Assembly: GCA_017621735.1 (NCBI GenBank)
Contig: JAGASM010000035.1
Span: 1-64,000 of the forward strand
Length of the DNA stretch: 64,000 nt
Reading direction: 5' to 3'
Source: Clostridia bacterium
Lineage (GTDB): Bacteria > Bacillota > Clostridia > Christensenellales > Borkfalkiaceae
The position numbers were made by a program, and so were the translations under genes. A model generated the notes under the pieces. That model was not told where the DNA came from. It saw only the letters and a program-made list of their open reading frames with translations, and did not search any database. This document shows positions 1 through 7,853 of the stretch, in pieces. Positions within the stretch are counted from its first letter, which is position 1. Every line of letters starts with the position of its first letter.

Positions 1-127
1 GCCAAGTTACTATACGGCAAAAAAACGCCCGCGGATTCGCGGGCAGGGTGCATAACCTATACGTTAAAAGCGCGGTTATGCCAAGTTACTATATGGCAAA
101 GAAACGCCCGCGGATTCGCGGGCGTTT
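1..127. repeat. Tandem duplicated terminator segment
   Basis: Two copies of a roughly 79-bp unit begin with GCCAAGTTACTATA at 1 and 80. Each carries the same GC-rich hairpin, with arms 27-33/38-44 in the first copy and 102-112/117-127 in the second. No gene is seen in 1-130. Confidence 0.85.
102..127. terminator. Bidirectional intrinsic terminator
   Basis: An 11-bp stem (AAACGCCCGCG / CGCGGGCGTTT) with a GATT loop lies 4 bp past the stop of the isomerase gene. The distal copy at 27-44 is followed on the minus strand by a seven-U tract, so minus-strand transcripts meet two stem-loops in tandem. Confidence 0.8.
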
Positions 128-130
128 TTC

Positions 131-997
131 TTATAAAGATTCAAATTCATCGGCGAGGGAGCGGGCAGCGTCCGCAAGGCGCTTGATTGCTTCAAACGCG
201 TTCTCTTTGGCAACGGGATACAAGAATTTGGGCGATTCCATGGTAAAGTATCCGTTATAGCCCTCTTCTTTCAACGCTTTTACGATCGGGTGGAAATCGA
301 TCTTCATGGAGAAGGGGATTTCGTGGGAGTCGTCGATCTTGTCGTTATCGTGAATGTGGAGCGCTTGCAAATGTCCTTTCAGCGCGTGAATCATTTCGAC
401 GGCGCTCGTTTCGCAACCTTGCATTTCCGCATGGCCGATATCGAGGCAAGCGACGAGATATTCATCGCCAACGGCATTTATGTGATCGAGGAAGGACTTG
501 GGGGAAGAACAAGCCGCTGCGACGACGCGCTTTTTCTCGTGGTCGTAATTCCACATGTTTTCCGTTGCGATTTTCACCCCACATGCTTTTGCCGTGGGAA
601 GAAGTTCAAAAAACATTTCCGCATTTTCTTCGGGCGACGCATTGTTATCGGGGTGGATGATGCAATACTGTCCGCCCGCTTCCGCCGTACATTCGATTGC
701 AAGTTTCAAAAGGTCGCGAATTCCCGGGAAGCTGGAAGGGAAGGGCGCGTGCGACTGATTGCACACGATGCCGTTATCCAAACCGATTTTCTTTAATTTG
801 CGGACAAACGGAATCGGGTTTTTGAAGAGCGGATGCTCGGTCGCCTTGATGCGCTTGTTTGCCCAGTCGGGATTCCCCATTTCAAAGAGCGAACAGTCCC
901 AAGCGTCAAATCCCGCTTTTGCAACCAGTTCGATTGCCTTTTCTTCTCCAAGTCCGATGTGGTTCGCAATCGCGTCGATTTCTGTGGAAATTTTCAT
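131..997 (-). CDS. Sugar phosphate isomerase/epimerase (xylose isomerase-like TIM barrel)
   Basis: A 288-residue protein of the AP-endonuclease-2/xylose-isomerase-like TIM-barrel superfamily, which isomerises or epimerises sugars or inositols using a divalent metal. The barrel strands carry likely metal ligands: IHPDN, ATENMW, CLDIGHAE, LHIHDND and a final TMES, in the family order. The start at 997 is chosen because AAGGAG precedes it by 6 nt; an upstream in-frame start would run into the fumarase gene. It lies 10 bp after the fumarase beta gene and is probably cotranscribed with it, then ends at a strong terminator. The substrate cannot be read from the sequence. Confidence 0.8.
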   Translation of the reverse strand: MKISTEIDAIANHIGLGEEKAIELVAKAGFDAWDCSLFEMGNPDWANKRIKATEHPLFKNPIPFVRKLKKIGLDNGIVCNQSHAPFPSSFPGIRDLLKLAIECTAEAGGQYCIIHPDNNASPEENAEMFFELLPTAKACGVKIATENMWNYDHEKKRVVAAACSSPKSFLDHINAVGDEYLVACLDIGHAEMQGCETSAVEMIHALKGHLQALHIHDNDKIDDSHEIPFSMKIDFHPIVKALKEEGYNGYFTMESPKFLYPVAKENAFEAIKRLADAARSLADEFESL

Positions 998-1007
998 ACA
1001 TGGCTCC

Positions 1008-1532
1008 TTATTTTTGATATATACTTTTTCCGTTTGCGTCGATTGCGACGACAAGCGGAAAATCTTTTACCGTCATTTTATGAACGGCTTCGCTCAAAAG
1101 GTCGGGGAAAGCGACGCATTCGGTCGACTGCACCGCATTTCCGTAAATAGCGCCCGCTCCGCCGATTGCGGCAAAATATACGGCGCCGTTTTTTGCGATC
1201 GCGTCGACGACGTCATCGCTCATTTCCCCCTTGCCGATCATGCCGCCAAGCCCCAAATGAAGAAGACGGGGTGCAAAAGAATTCATGCGGGCGGACGTCG
1301 TCGGTCCGCAACTGCCGCAAGCCTTTCCCTCGGGGGCAGGGCAAGGCCCCGCGTAGTAAATGAATGCGTCTTTTAAGGGGAAGGGGAGGGGCATGTTCGC
1401 GTCTAACAACTCAAAAATGCGCTTATGCGCACAGTCCCGCGCGGTATAAACGGTGCCGGAAAGGAGAACGGAATCCCCTGCGTTGAGCGACAAAATCTCT
1501 TCTTTATCAAGGGGGAGGGTAAGCCGTTTCAT
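1008..1532 (-). CDS. fumB: Fumarate hydratase class I, beta subunit
   Basis: A 174-residue C-terminal subunit of the two-subunit iron-sulfur fumarase (fumarate + H2O to malate). The family signature is clear: YYAGPCPAP, then GSCGPTTSARM, LHLGLGGMIGKG and a late DFPLVVAIDANG. Its ATG overlaps the stop codon of the alpha gene (TGATG at 1530-1534), which fixes the start and implies translational coupling. The closely related L-tartrate dehydratase uses the same fold, so a C4-dicarboxylate hydratase is certain but the exact substrate is inferred. The gene label follows the two-subunit convention, not E. coli FumB. Confidence 0.87.
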   Translation of the reverse strand: MKRLTLPLDKEEILSLNAGDSVLLSGTVYTARDCAHKRIFELLDANMPLPFPLKDAFIYYAGPCPAPEGKACGSCGPTTSARMNSFAPRLLHLGLGGMIGKGEMSDDVVDAIAKNGAVYFAAIGGAGAIYGNAVQSTECVAFPDLLSEAVHKMTVKDFPLVVAIDANGKSIYQK

Positions 1533-2368
1533 CACAGTACCTCCTTTTCGCACCGAACGCAATGGCACTGAATATTAACGGCGACGGGAAGCCCCGCAAT
1601 ATGCGTGGGGGCAATTTCGCAACTGACGCCGAGCGCCGTTACTTTTCCGCCAAACCCTTGCGCGCCGATTTGGAGCGCGTTGATTTTTTCAAGCGCCTCT
1701 TCTTCGATCGAGGCGACGTCTTCCCGCTGATTACGGCTGCCGACGTCCCGCGTCAACGCCTTTTTTGCAAGGAAAGCGCACGAGTCGAACGCTCCGCCGA
1801 TTCCCACTCCGACGTAAACGGGCGGGCAAGGACGGGAGCCTGCAAGGCGCACCGTTTGCACGATGCAGTCAACGATGCCCGCTCTTCCCTGTGCGGGGGT
1901 AAGCATATAAAGACGGCTCATATTTTCGCTGCCGAAGCCTTTAGGAAGAAAGGTAATATAAATTCGGTCGCCCTCGACGACGTCTACGTGAAGGTGAGAG
2001 GGGGTGTTATCGCCCGTGTTGACGCGCGTGAGCGGATCGCAAATGCTCTTGCGGAAGTTTCCGTCGTGATACGCCCGTCTTACGCCGTCGTCCACCGCTT
2101 CTTTGAGCGGGGCGCCCGTTAAAAACACCTCTTGACCGAGTTCGATTAAAACGACGCTCATTCCCGTATCTTGGCAGACGGGCATAGATTCCCGACGGGC
2201 GACTTCTTCGTTTTCAAGAAGGGTAGAAAGGGCAAATTGCGCGGCGCCTTCCTCTTTGATCGCCGCCGTTTGCATGGCGGAACGGCACGCGCCCGTAAGC
2301 GTTGTGCCCGCGCGACGGGCAAGGCGATAGATGCAGTTGGAAATTTCTTGCGTATCAACGGTGCGCAT
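1532..2368 (-). CDS. fumA: Fumarate hydratase class I, alpha subunit
   Basis: A 278-residue N-terminal subunit of class I fumarase, which carries the oxygen-sensitive 4Fe-4S cluster. A cluster cysteine is seen in PVCQDTG, with further cysteines in the SRPCPPVYVGVGIGG block and in FDSCAFLAKKAL, as expected for the family. The start at 2368 follows GAGAGGA. The leader carries the small inverted repeat GGTTTTCC/GGAAAACC near 2380-2412. First gene of an operon fumA-fumB-isomerase, transcribed away from the CPBP protease gene. The E. coli enzyme is a single chain; the split form is usual in Clostridia. Confidence 0.87.
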   Translation of the reverse strand: MRTVDTQEISNCIYRLARRAGTTLTGACRSAMQTAAIKEEGAAQFALSTLLENEEVARRESMPVCQDTGMSVVLIELGQEVFLTGAPLKEAVDDGVRRAYHDGNFRKSICDPLTRVNTGDNTPSHLHVDVVEGDRIYITFLPKGFGSENMSRLYMLTPAQGRAGIVDCIVQTVRLAGSRPCPPVYVGVGIGGAFDSCAFLAKKALTRDVGSRNQREDVASIEEEALEKINALQIGAQGFGGKVTALGVSCEIAPTHIAGLPVAVNIQCHCVRCEKEVL

Positions 2369-2428
2369 ACGTTCCTCTCGGTTGCGGTTTTCCAAAAACG
2401 GGAAAACCACGCTTTGATTTTCGTCATT

Positions 2429-2457
2429 ATTATATAATAATTTTATGAAAAAAGCAA
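2429..2457 (-). promoter_or_regulatory. Promoter of the fumarase operon
   Basis: Read on the minus strand: TTGCTT (2452-2457), 17-bp spacer, TATAAT (2429-2434). It is back to back with the CPBP promoter at 2466-2494. Confidence 0.75.
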
Positions 2458-2465
2458 TGTTTTAT

Positions 2466-2494
2466 TTGGATTTTTTCCCGTTTTGGGATATAAT
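2466..2494 (+). promoter_or_regulatory. Promoter of the CPBP/rlmH operon, predicted leaderless
   Basis: TTGGAT (2466-2471), 17 bp, TATAAT (2489-2494). The start codon ATG is at 2501, six bases after the -10 box, so transcription should begin at or next to the A of the start codon. No Shine-Dalgarno sequence lies upstream. Confidence 0.8.
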
Positions 2495-2500
2495 AGCCGT

Positions 2501-3388
2501 ATGAAGAAAGCACAGACCGAAAACTTAAGAAAGGGGATTCCGTTTGAAACGGGGATCGCCTATTCTATCGCGTGCATTTTGCCCGTGCTTTTATCGCTTT
2601 TTTTGGTATTTTTCGACAGTCAATCACAAGCGTATCGCTATCTTTCTTATTTGCTGCCGCAAATCTGCTTTTTGATTGCGATCGCCGTTTATTTTTTCCG
2701 TACGAAAACGCCCGTCAAGCACGTCGTTTGCAAAAAATGCCACCCCAAGTATTTTTTGATCGCCGTACTGTTGCAATTTGGGTTGCTTTCGCTCAGTGAA
2801 TTAAACGGACTGTTTTTGAAATTCTTATCGACGTTCGGCTATGAACAGACGGGGACGATTCTTCCCGACTTAACGGGGTGGCGCGTCGTACCCGTATTGC
2901 TCGTCATCGCGCTTCTTCCTTCCGTGATGGAAGAAACGCTCTTCCGCGGGATTCTCGTAGGGGATCTTCGAGAACGCGGATGGGGGACGCTCCCCGTCGT
3001 ACTTCTTTCGGGCGGAATGTTTGCGCTTTTCCATACCAACCCTGCGCAAACGGCGTATCAGTTTTGTTGCGGAGCGTGCTTTGCCCTTGTCGCGATGCGG
3101 AGCGGGAGTATGCTTCCCACCGTCCTTTCTCACTTTTTGAATAACGCCGTTATCATCATTTTGGCGTCTTGCGGAATTTACGACTATCCCTCCGCGGTCA
3201 AATTGCCTCTTTATCTTACGGCGGGGCTCGTCCTGTTAGGCGTTGTCGGATATCTCGCCTTTTTAGATAAAAAAGAGCAACCCGTACGGGGCATGTACGA
3301 GGCAAAACCCTTTTTCTTTGGGTCAGGGGTGGGGATTGCCGTTGCATTGATCCTTTGGATTTCCGTCTTAATCGGGGGAATTTTATGA
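2501..3388 (+). CDS. CPBP family intramembrane glutamic protease
   Basis: A 295-residue multi-pass membrane protein of the CPBP/Abi (CAAX-processing, bacteriocin-processing) family. The three intramembrane motifs are present in order: MEETLFRG (EExxxR), ALFHTNPAQ (FxxxH) and LSHFLNNAV (HxxxN), with a hydrophobic first helix near residues 18-37. Such proteins are membrane proteases of mostly unknown substrate, sometimes giving bacteriocin self-immunity. The ATG at 2501 is preceded by a -10 box rather than a ribosome site. The stop overlaps the rlmH start (ATGA at 3385-3388), so the two are coupled. Confidence 0.88.
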   Translation: MKKAQTENLRKGIPFETGIAYSIACILPVLLSLFLVFFDSQSQAYRYLSYLLPQICFLIAIAVYFFRTKTPVKHVVCKKCHPKYFLIAVLLQFGLLSLSELNGLFLKFLSTFGYEQTGTILPDLTGWRVVPVLLVIALLPSVMEETLFRGILVGDLRERGWGTLPVVLLSGGMFALFHTNPAQTAYQFCCGACFALVAMRSGSMLPTVLSHFLNNAVIIILASCGIYDYPSAVKLPLYLTAGLVLLGVVGYLAFLDKKEQPVRGMYEAKPFFFGSGVGIAVALILWISVLIGGIL

Positions 3389-3822
3389 TCAAAGTAAACT
3401 TTGTCGTCGTTGGAAAAATCAAAGAATCTTTCTATCGCGAAGCGGTTGCGGAATATCAAAAACGCCTTTCCCGCTTTTGCAAGTTGGAAATCAAAGAACT
3501 CCCCGAACGCGCGTCGCTCAAAGAAGAGGCGGAAGACATTCTCCGCGCGGCGAAAGGGTACGTCATCGCGCTTGCCATCGAGGGGAAAGAACACTCTTCC
3601 GAAGCGCTTGCAAAAAAGTTGCGCATTCTTTGCGACAAAGGGGAAGAGATTACCTTTTTGATCGGCTCTTCTCACGGGTTGGATGCGAGCGTAAAACAGT
3701 CGGCGAATGAACTTTTATCCTTTTCGCCGATGACATTCCCTCATCAACTCATGCGCGTGATTTTAGCCGAACAGGTGTACCGCGCGTTTATGATCAACGC
3801 GGGGGCGGAATATCACAAATAG
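3385..3822 (+). CDS. rlmH: 23S rRNA pseudouridine1915 N3-methyltransferase RlmH
   Basis: A 145-residue SPOUT-class enzyme that methylates pseudouridine 1915 in helix 69 of 23S rRNA using S-adenosylmethionine. The SAM-binding knot is visible as FLIGSSHGLD, and the highly conserved C-terminus runs FPHQLMRVILAEQ, YRAF and ends in YHK. The length matches the family (about 155). The start overlaps the CPBP stop codon by ATGA. Confidence 0.95.
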   Translation: MIKVNFVVVGKIKESFYREAVAEYQKRLSRFCKLEIKELPERASLKEEAEDILRAAKGYVIALAIEGKEHSSEALAKKLRILCDKGEEITFLIGSSHGLDASVKQSANELLSFSPMTFPHQLMRVILAEQVYRAFMINAGAEYHK

Positions 3823-3830
3823 CGTTTGCG

Positions 3831-3836
3831 TATAAT
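3831..3836 (+). promoter_or_regulatory. -10 element 5 nt ahead of the M14 peptidase start
   Basis: TATAAT at 3831-3836 with the GTG start at 3842. No good -35 is visible at 17 bp, so this one is weaker than the other leaderless candidates. Confidence 0.45.
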
Positions 3837-3841
3837 AGCGC

Positions 3842-4657
3842 GTGAACGTCTTTGAAGAAGTAAAACTTTTTTATCAACAATATCAGGGCGAAAAAAGAAT
3901 CGTCGGAAAGAGTGAGGAAGGTCGGGAAATTTTCGCTTTCTTCGTAGGGGCGCATACTGCTCCGACTGCAATTTGTCAATGTGCCATTCACGCACGCGAA
4001 TGGATTACCGCGTATATCGGTTTGGCGCAAATTGCGCGCGGGGTTTCTCGCGGGGGCGCGTGGGTGATTCCCCTCGTGAATCCCGACGGCGCGTTGCTTT
4101 CTCAAGTGGGAATTGAGAGCGTCGCGCAAGAGCGGACGAAAAACCGTTTGCTGCGCTTAAACGGCGGGAAGGATTTTTCCCTTTGGAAGGCAAACGCGCG
4201 GGGCGTCGACTTAAACGTCAATTTCGACGCGCGTTGGGGCACGGGAGAGAAAAACGTATTCCATCCCGCACCCGAAAATTATATCGGAAAACGTCCGTGT
4301 TCGGCACAAGAAAGCCGAACGCTAAAATACGTAACCTATGCCGTCCGTCCGCAGTTTACCCTCAGTTATCACGCAAAGGGGGAGGAAATATACTGGGAGT
4401 TTTACCAACCGTTTTTCCGAAAAATGCGGGATAAACGGCTTGCGTGCGTCTTAAAAAAGACGACGGGGTACCCGTTGAAACGCGCAAAAAATTCCGCAGG
4501 CGGGTATAAAGACTGGTGCATCGAGCGGTTGAAAATCCCCGCGTTTACGGTGGAAGTCGGCTCGGACGGGTGGTCGCACCCGATCGGAAAGGAATATGCG
4601 CCGTTGCTTTGTAAAAAACACGAAAACGATTTGAACAAACTGTTAGAGGAATATTGA
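3842..4657 (+). CDS. M14 family zinc carboxypeptidase
   Basis: A 271-residue cytosolic-looking M14 metallocarboxypeptidase; no signal peptide is seen. Zinc ligands are His50 and Glu53 (HARE), and His177 (SYHAKG); the catalytic glutamate is about Glu238 in FTVEVGSDG. NARGVDLNVNF carries the family's asparagine/arginine substrate region. Small bacterial members often act as gamma-D-glutamyl-diamino-acid peptidases in cell-wall peptide recycling, which is an inference here. The start is GTG at 3842. The 3' end lies inside a 131-bp tandem duplication that also carries the start of tadA. Confidence 0.87.
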   Translation: MNVFEEVKLFYQQYQGEKRIVGKSEEGREIFAFFVGAHTAPTAICQCAIHAREWITAYIGLAQIARGVSRGGAWVIPLVNPDGALLSQVGIESVAQERTKNRLLRLNGGKDFSLWKANARGVDLNVNFDARWGTGEKNVFHPAPENYIGKRPCSAQESRTLKYVTYAVRPQFTLSYHAKGEEIYWEFYQPFFRKMRDKRLACVLKKTTGYPLKRAKNSAGGYKDWCIERLKIPAFTVEVGSDGWSHPIGKEYAPLLCKKHENDLNKLLEEY

Positions 4658-4830
4658 CATGGAAGAACGTTTTATGCGCGAGGCGCTTGCCCTTGCGGGA
4701 ATGGTCGCATCTGATCGGAAAGGAATATGCGCCGTTGCTTTGTAAAAAACACGAAAACGATTTGAACAAACTGTTAGAGGAATATTGACATGGAAGAACG
4801 TTTTATGCGCGAGGCGCTTGCCCTTGCGGA
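4571..4830 (+). repeat. 131-bp tandem duplication across the M14/tadA junction
   Basis: Copy 1 (4571-4701) holds the last codons of the M14 gene, the intergenic TGAC and the first 13 codons of tadA. Copy 2 (from 4702) repeats this almost base for base; ATGGTCGCATCTGATC against GTGGTCGCACCCGATC is the main difference. Copy 2 leads into the intact tadA. Confidence 0.95.
4659..4745 (+). pseudogene. Truncated duplicate of the tadA start
   Basis: ATG at 4659 begins the same MEERFMREALALA as tadA, then runs into the duplicated M14 end out of frame and stops at 4745 after 28 residues. It keeps the same start context as tadA and could still be translated, but it cannot be functional as a deaminase. 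Confidence 0.85.
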
Positions 4831-5266
4831 AAAGGCGAAAAAGAAGGGAGAAGTTCCGATCGGCGCGGTCGTCGTTTACCGCGGGAAAATAATCGGAAAG
4901 GGGTATAATCTCCGTACCAAATTGCAAATGGCGAGCGCACATGCCGAAATGCGCGCAATCGATATGGCGTGCAAAAAACTGCGTTCGTGGCGTCTTCCCG
5001 AGGCGGAAATTTACGTTACGTTAGAGCCTTGCCCGATGTGTATGGGCGCAATCTTAAACGCACGGATCGACCGCGTTTACTTCGGCGCGTACGAGCAAAA
5101 GGGGAGAAGTTTGACGAGCGAGATCGCAAACGCGAATTTACTCAACCACACGGTCGAAGTGGTGGGCGGGGTACTGCAAGAGGAATGCGCGTCTTGCTTG
5201 ACGAGTTTTTTTACCGAAATGCGCCTCCGCGAAAAGGAAAAGAAGGCAAAGAAAAAGGGCGGTTAA
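4790..5266 (+). CDS. tadA: tRNA(Arg) adenosine-34 deaminase TadA
   Basis: A 158-residue zinc deaminase that converts wobble adenosine 34 to inosine in tRNA-Arg(ACG). The zinc and catalytic residues are His51 and Glu53 (AHAEMRAI) and Cys81 and Cys84 (LEPCPMCMGA). The length and the SWRLPEAEIYVTLEPC block match TadA rather than cytidine deaminase. The C-terminus is lysine rich. The gene follows a second copy of the M14 gene end, so it probably shares the M14 transcript; no promoter is seen between them. Confidence 0.92.
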   Translation: MEERFMREALALAEKAKKKGEVPIGAVVVYRGKIIGKGYNLRTKLQMASAHAEMRAIDMACKKLRSWRLPEAEIYVTLEPCPMCMGAILNARIDRVYFGAYEQKGRSLTSEIANANLLNHTVEVVGGVLQEECASCLTSFFTEMRLREKEKKAKKKGG

Positions 5267-5293
5267 ACCGCGCTTATCAAAATCGGAAAGAGC

Positions 5294-5326
5294 AAAGAAA
5301 CGCAGGAAAAATTCCTGCGTTTCTTT
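5294..5326. terminator. Intrinsic terminator after tadA
   Basis: Perfect 15-bp stem AAAGAAACGCAGGAA / TTCCTGCGTTTCTTT followed by a T-rich run. Confidence 0.9.
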
Positions 5327-5340
5327 CTTTATACAGAAAA

Positions 5341-5540
5341 CAAGCGCGAGTGGGAACTCGCGCTTGTCAGAAACCACCATGGTGGCAAAAAGGTTTAGCT
5401 TCAAGCCGTTGCCTTTACTTGTAGCCTTTAGCGAACCGCCACTTGAAGTGGTGGTATAAAAAAACTTTAGCAAAAGGAATCCTCCTGTGTTATAATAAAG
5501 TAGGTTTGACAACCACAAATAAAAAACACAGGAGGATTCG
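5341..5540. other. Inverted-repeat-rich intergenic DNA, possible MITE or IS200/IS605-type remnant
   Basis: Contains a hairpin CAAGCGCGAGT/ACTCGCGCTTG (5341-5366), a CCACCATGGTGG palindrome near 5375, the foldback ACCGCCACTTGAAGTGGTGGT near 5436-5456, and a 14-bp inverted pair AATCCTCCTGTGTT (5478-5491) / AACACAGGAGGATT (5525-5538). No transposase is present. The density of hairpins resembles the ends of single-strand transposons, but this is only a resemblance. Confidence 0.4.
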
Positions 5541-5542
5541 TC

Positions 5543-5746
5543 ATGACTTTATCCGTTTTCTTGATTGTCTTAATTGCTTTTAAGTTTACGGAATCTGCGG
5601 GAACCGTTATTTCTTTTAAACGCCGACAATTTCGAGGGAAAATTTTTCATCAAAAATTCATTGACAAGCGTGGGGGGGGGTGTATTATAATATTATCATC
5701 GCAGAATTATATCATGCGGAAATTTTGTATAGAGGTAATATCATGA
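5543..5746 (+). CDS. Small ORF coupled to the ABC exporter genes
   Basis: A 67-codon ORF with a strong ribosome site (CACAGGAGGATTCGTC before ATG 5543). It starts with a hydrophobic stretch (LSVFLIVLIAF) followed by a basic segment. A run of nine G (5672-5680) encodes Gly-Gly-Gly, and the ORF ends with TGA inside the ATGA that starts the ATPase gene (5743-5746). That overlap suggests it may be a leader whose translation feeds the ATPase gene, and a G-tract slip would shift its frame. The product is not recognised; it may be only a leader ORF. Confidence 0.4.
   Translation: MTLSVFLIVLIAFKFTESAGTVISFKRRQFRGKIFHQKFIDKRGGGCIIILSSQNYIMRKFCIEVIS
5661..5691 (+). promoter_or_regulatory. Promoter with G9 tract in the spacer
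   Basis: TTGACA (5661-5666) and TATAAT (5686-5691) are 19 bp apart, or 16 bp if TATTAT (5683-5688) is the -10. The spacer holds nine consecutive G (5672-5680), so slippage would move the spacing toward or away from 17 bp. Confidence 0.65.
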
Positions 5747-6441
5747 TCGAATTAAAAAACGTCGATAAGATTTACGGGAAAGGGGACGGTGCCGTTCACG
5801 CGTTGAAGAACGTCAGCGTTACCATTGAAGACGGAAAGTTCACCGCCATTCTCGGAAAATCGGGAAGCGGAAAGTCTACGCTGATGAACATCATCGGGGC
5901 GCTTGACTCTCCCACCAACGGCACGGTATATGCAAACGGACAGAACTTGACGGAAATGTCCCCCAACGCGCTTGCGGAATACCGCAACAAGACGACGGGG
6001 TTTGTTTTCCAGTCTTTCTATTTGGAGCCGACGTTTAGCGTACTCGATAACGTCGCGATGCCCCTTATCATTGCGGGCATGCCTCGTAAAGAGCGGGAAG
6101 AAAAGGCGATCAAGGTTTTGACGCAACTTGGACTTGAAGACAAGATCAACAAAAAAGCAAACGAACTTTCGGGCGGGCAAAAACAGCGCGTTTCCATTGC
6201 ACGCGCGCTCGTACATAATCCCGATATCGTGCTTGCGGACGAACCGACGGGGAACTTGGACTCGCAAAACGGCGCGGAAGTCATGGCACTTCTTCGCGAT
6301 ATTTGTAATATGGGGAAGAGCGTCGTGCTCGTTACGCACAACATGGAAGACGCGAAAAACGCGGATAACATCATCTTCATCGAAGACGGCGTCGCGGAAA
6401 TGAAGTCGGGCAACGCCGTAAATTCGGAGGCGAACGGATGA
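5743..6441 (+). CDS. ABC transporter ATP-binding protein (MacB/LolD type)
   Basis: A 232-residue ATPase of the MacB/LolD/FtsE class that powers FtsX-type permeases. Walker A GKSGSGKST starts near residue 38, the signature is LSGGQKQR, Walker B is IVLADEPTGNLDS, and the switch histidine is in LVTHNMEDA. The start at 5743 follows GAGGT and overlaps the stop of a 67-codon ORF. The ATGA overlap with the next gene (6438-6441) shows tight coupling with its permease. Members export peptides or lipoproteins, or sense antimicrobial peptides; the cargo here is unknown. Confidence 0.92.
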   Translation: MIELKNVDKIYGKGDGAVHALKNVSVTIEDGKFTAILGKSGSGKSTLMNIIGALDSPTNGTVYANGQNLTEMSPNALAEYRNKTTGFVFQSFYLEPTFSVLDNVAMPLIIAGMPRKEREEKAIKVLTQLGLEDKINKKANELSGGQKQRVSIARALVHNPDIVLADEPTGNLDSQNGAEVMALLRDICNMGKSVVLVTHNMEDAKNADNIIFIEDGVAEMKSGNAVNSEANG

Positions 6442-7853
6442 AACTCAGGGACGTATTCAAAATCGCCCTGCATAATCTTTGGTACAATAAGAGCCGTACG
6501 ATTTTGACGGTCATTATCGTTATGGTCGTCAGTACGCTTATTATGACGCTTTGTTTGTTTGGCATCAACTTTATGCAAAACCAAATTGACGTCAACAAAG
6601 ATATTTTCAACGAGCAGGGAACGCGCTACTACGCGTACAGCCGCAATATCGACAATCAGCAAAGTCCGTATACCGAGGAAGAAATGCAACACGTTTTTTC
6701 TACGGCGGATGAATATGCGCACATCATCGACAGTTTTGAGGCGAGATTGGAGTCGTATTATTACAACGATCCAAACACGAACGATTACGTTTCAACTTCT
6801 TTTTCCGTTGCATTTGGTACGGACGCGGACAAAGTTTATACGTCGTCTAATTATAATACGTCGATGAATATGTGGTCCACGAGGTTTATCCGTACGCAAA
6901 TGTGCGATTACGGAAAGGAGAACCTCATTCTTCAAGGGAGTATTTGGTCGGCGACGGATGCCGGGCAAAATAAAGTTTGGCTTGCGGAAGATTACATAAA
7001 AACGCTTGTAACGCAAGGGGTTACGCTCAACGTGGGGGATAACGTAACGTTTATGGCTTCCACTTGGGGAAATAAAATGGATTCGGAAACGCGCGTTGCG
7101 CACGATTACGTGCTTGCGGGAATTTTCGACGCCAAAGTATTGCGCGGGGAAGAACAGTACGGCGACACGATAACGATGCTCGTCGATCTTGATTCTTTTG
7201 TTAGAGATTTTTCAGATCAGGTTTCTTATTCTGAAATTCAAATGACTTATGCGCCCCCTCAAACGGAGTACAACTATAACGCCGTATACGACGACATGAA
7301 GGCGTTTGAGGAAAAACTCAATGCGGGAGTCGCGCCCAACCGTTACGATTCGACGGAGCGGGATTGCTTTACCTGCTCGTACGTAGAGGATATGCAAATG
7401 ACCGTTTTGATGAGCGCGATCATTCTTGCGGTTATCGTGCTTTTGTCCGTGCTCATTCTCCTTCTTTCCGTCGGGTCGGTCGCAAATACGATTATTATTT
7501 CCGTCGATAAAAACCGTAAGTTTATCGGGCTTATGAAGGCGATGGGGCTGAACCAAAACGGGGTAAAGAAAATTGTTACGTGCGAATCGATTATGCAAAT
7601 CGCAATCGGCGTTTTGATTGCGGTGGGGGCGTTGTTTGCGATCCGTCCGTTGATCGCAACCATTCTTGCGTCGATGTTTGAGTCGATGTTCTCTTATTTT
7701 GCGGTGGAAATCGCCCTTTCGGTTACCGTTCCGTTCTATCTTCCGATTGCAACCATTCTTCTCTTCTTCTTGTTTGCGACGCTGTTCTCACGCGGAAGCC
7801 TTGGAAAGATTGCAAAACAGGACGTCATCAGTACGATTAGCGAGGTGTCCTAA
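6438..7853 (+). CDS. FtsX-like ABC permease (MacB type), first subunit
   Basis: A 471-residue permease with one N-terminal helix (about residues 15-37), a large extracytoplasmic MacB periplasmic-core-like domain (about 40-320) and three C-terminal helices (about 325-460) typical of the FtsX fold. It begins within the ATPase gene end (ATGA) and its stop overlaps the start of the next permease (TAATG). It pairs with the following gene as a heterodimer, inferred from adjacency. Confidence 0.85.
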   Translation: MKLRDVFKIALHNLWYNKSRTILTVIIVMVVSTLIMTLCLFGINFMQNQIDVNKDIFNEQGTRYYAYSRNIDNQQSPYTEEEMQHVFSTADEYAHIIDSFEARLESYYYNDPNTNDYVSTSFSVAFGTDADKVYTSSNYNTSMNMWSTRFIRTQMCDYGKENLILQGSIWSATDAGQNKVWLAEDYIKTLVTQGVTLNVGDNVTFMASTWGNKMDSETRVAHDYVLAGIFDAKVLRGEEQYGDTITMLVDLDSFVRDFSDQVSYSEIQMTYAPPQTEYNYNAVYDDMKAFEEKLNAGVAPNRYDSTERDCFTCSYVEDMQMTVLMSAIILAVIVLLSVLILLLSVGSVANTIIISVDKNRKFIGLMKAMGLNQNGVKKIVTCESIMQIAIGVLIAVGALFAIRPLIATILASMFESMFSYFAVEIALSVTVPFYLPIATILLFFLFATLFSRGSLGKIAKQDVISTISEVS

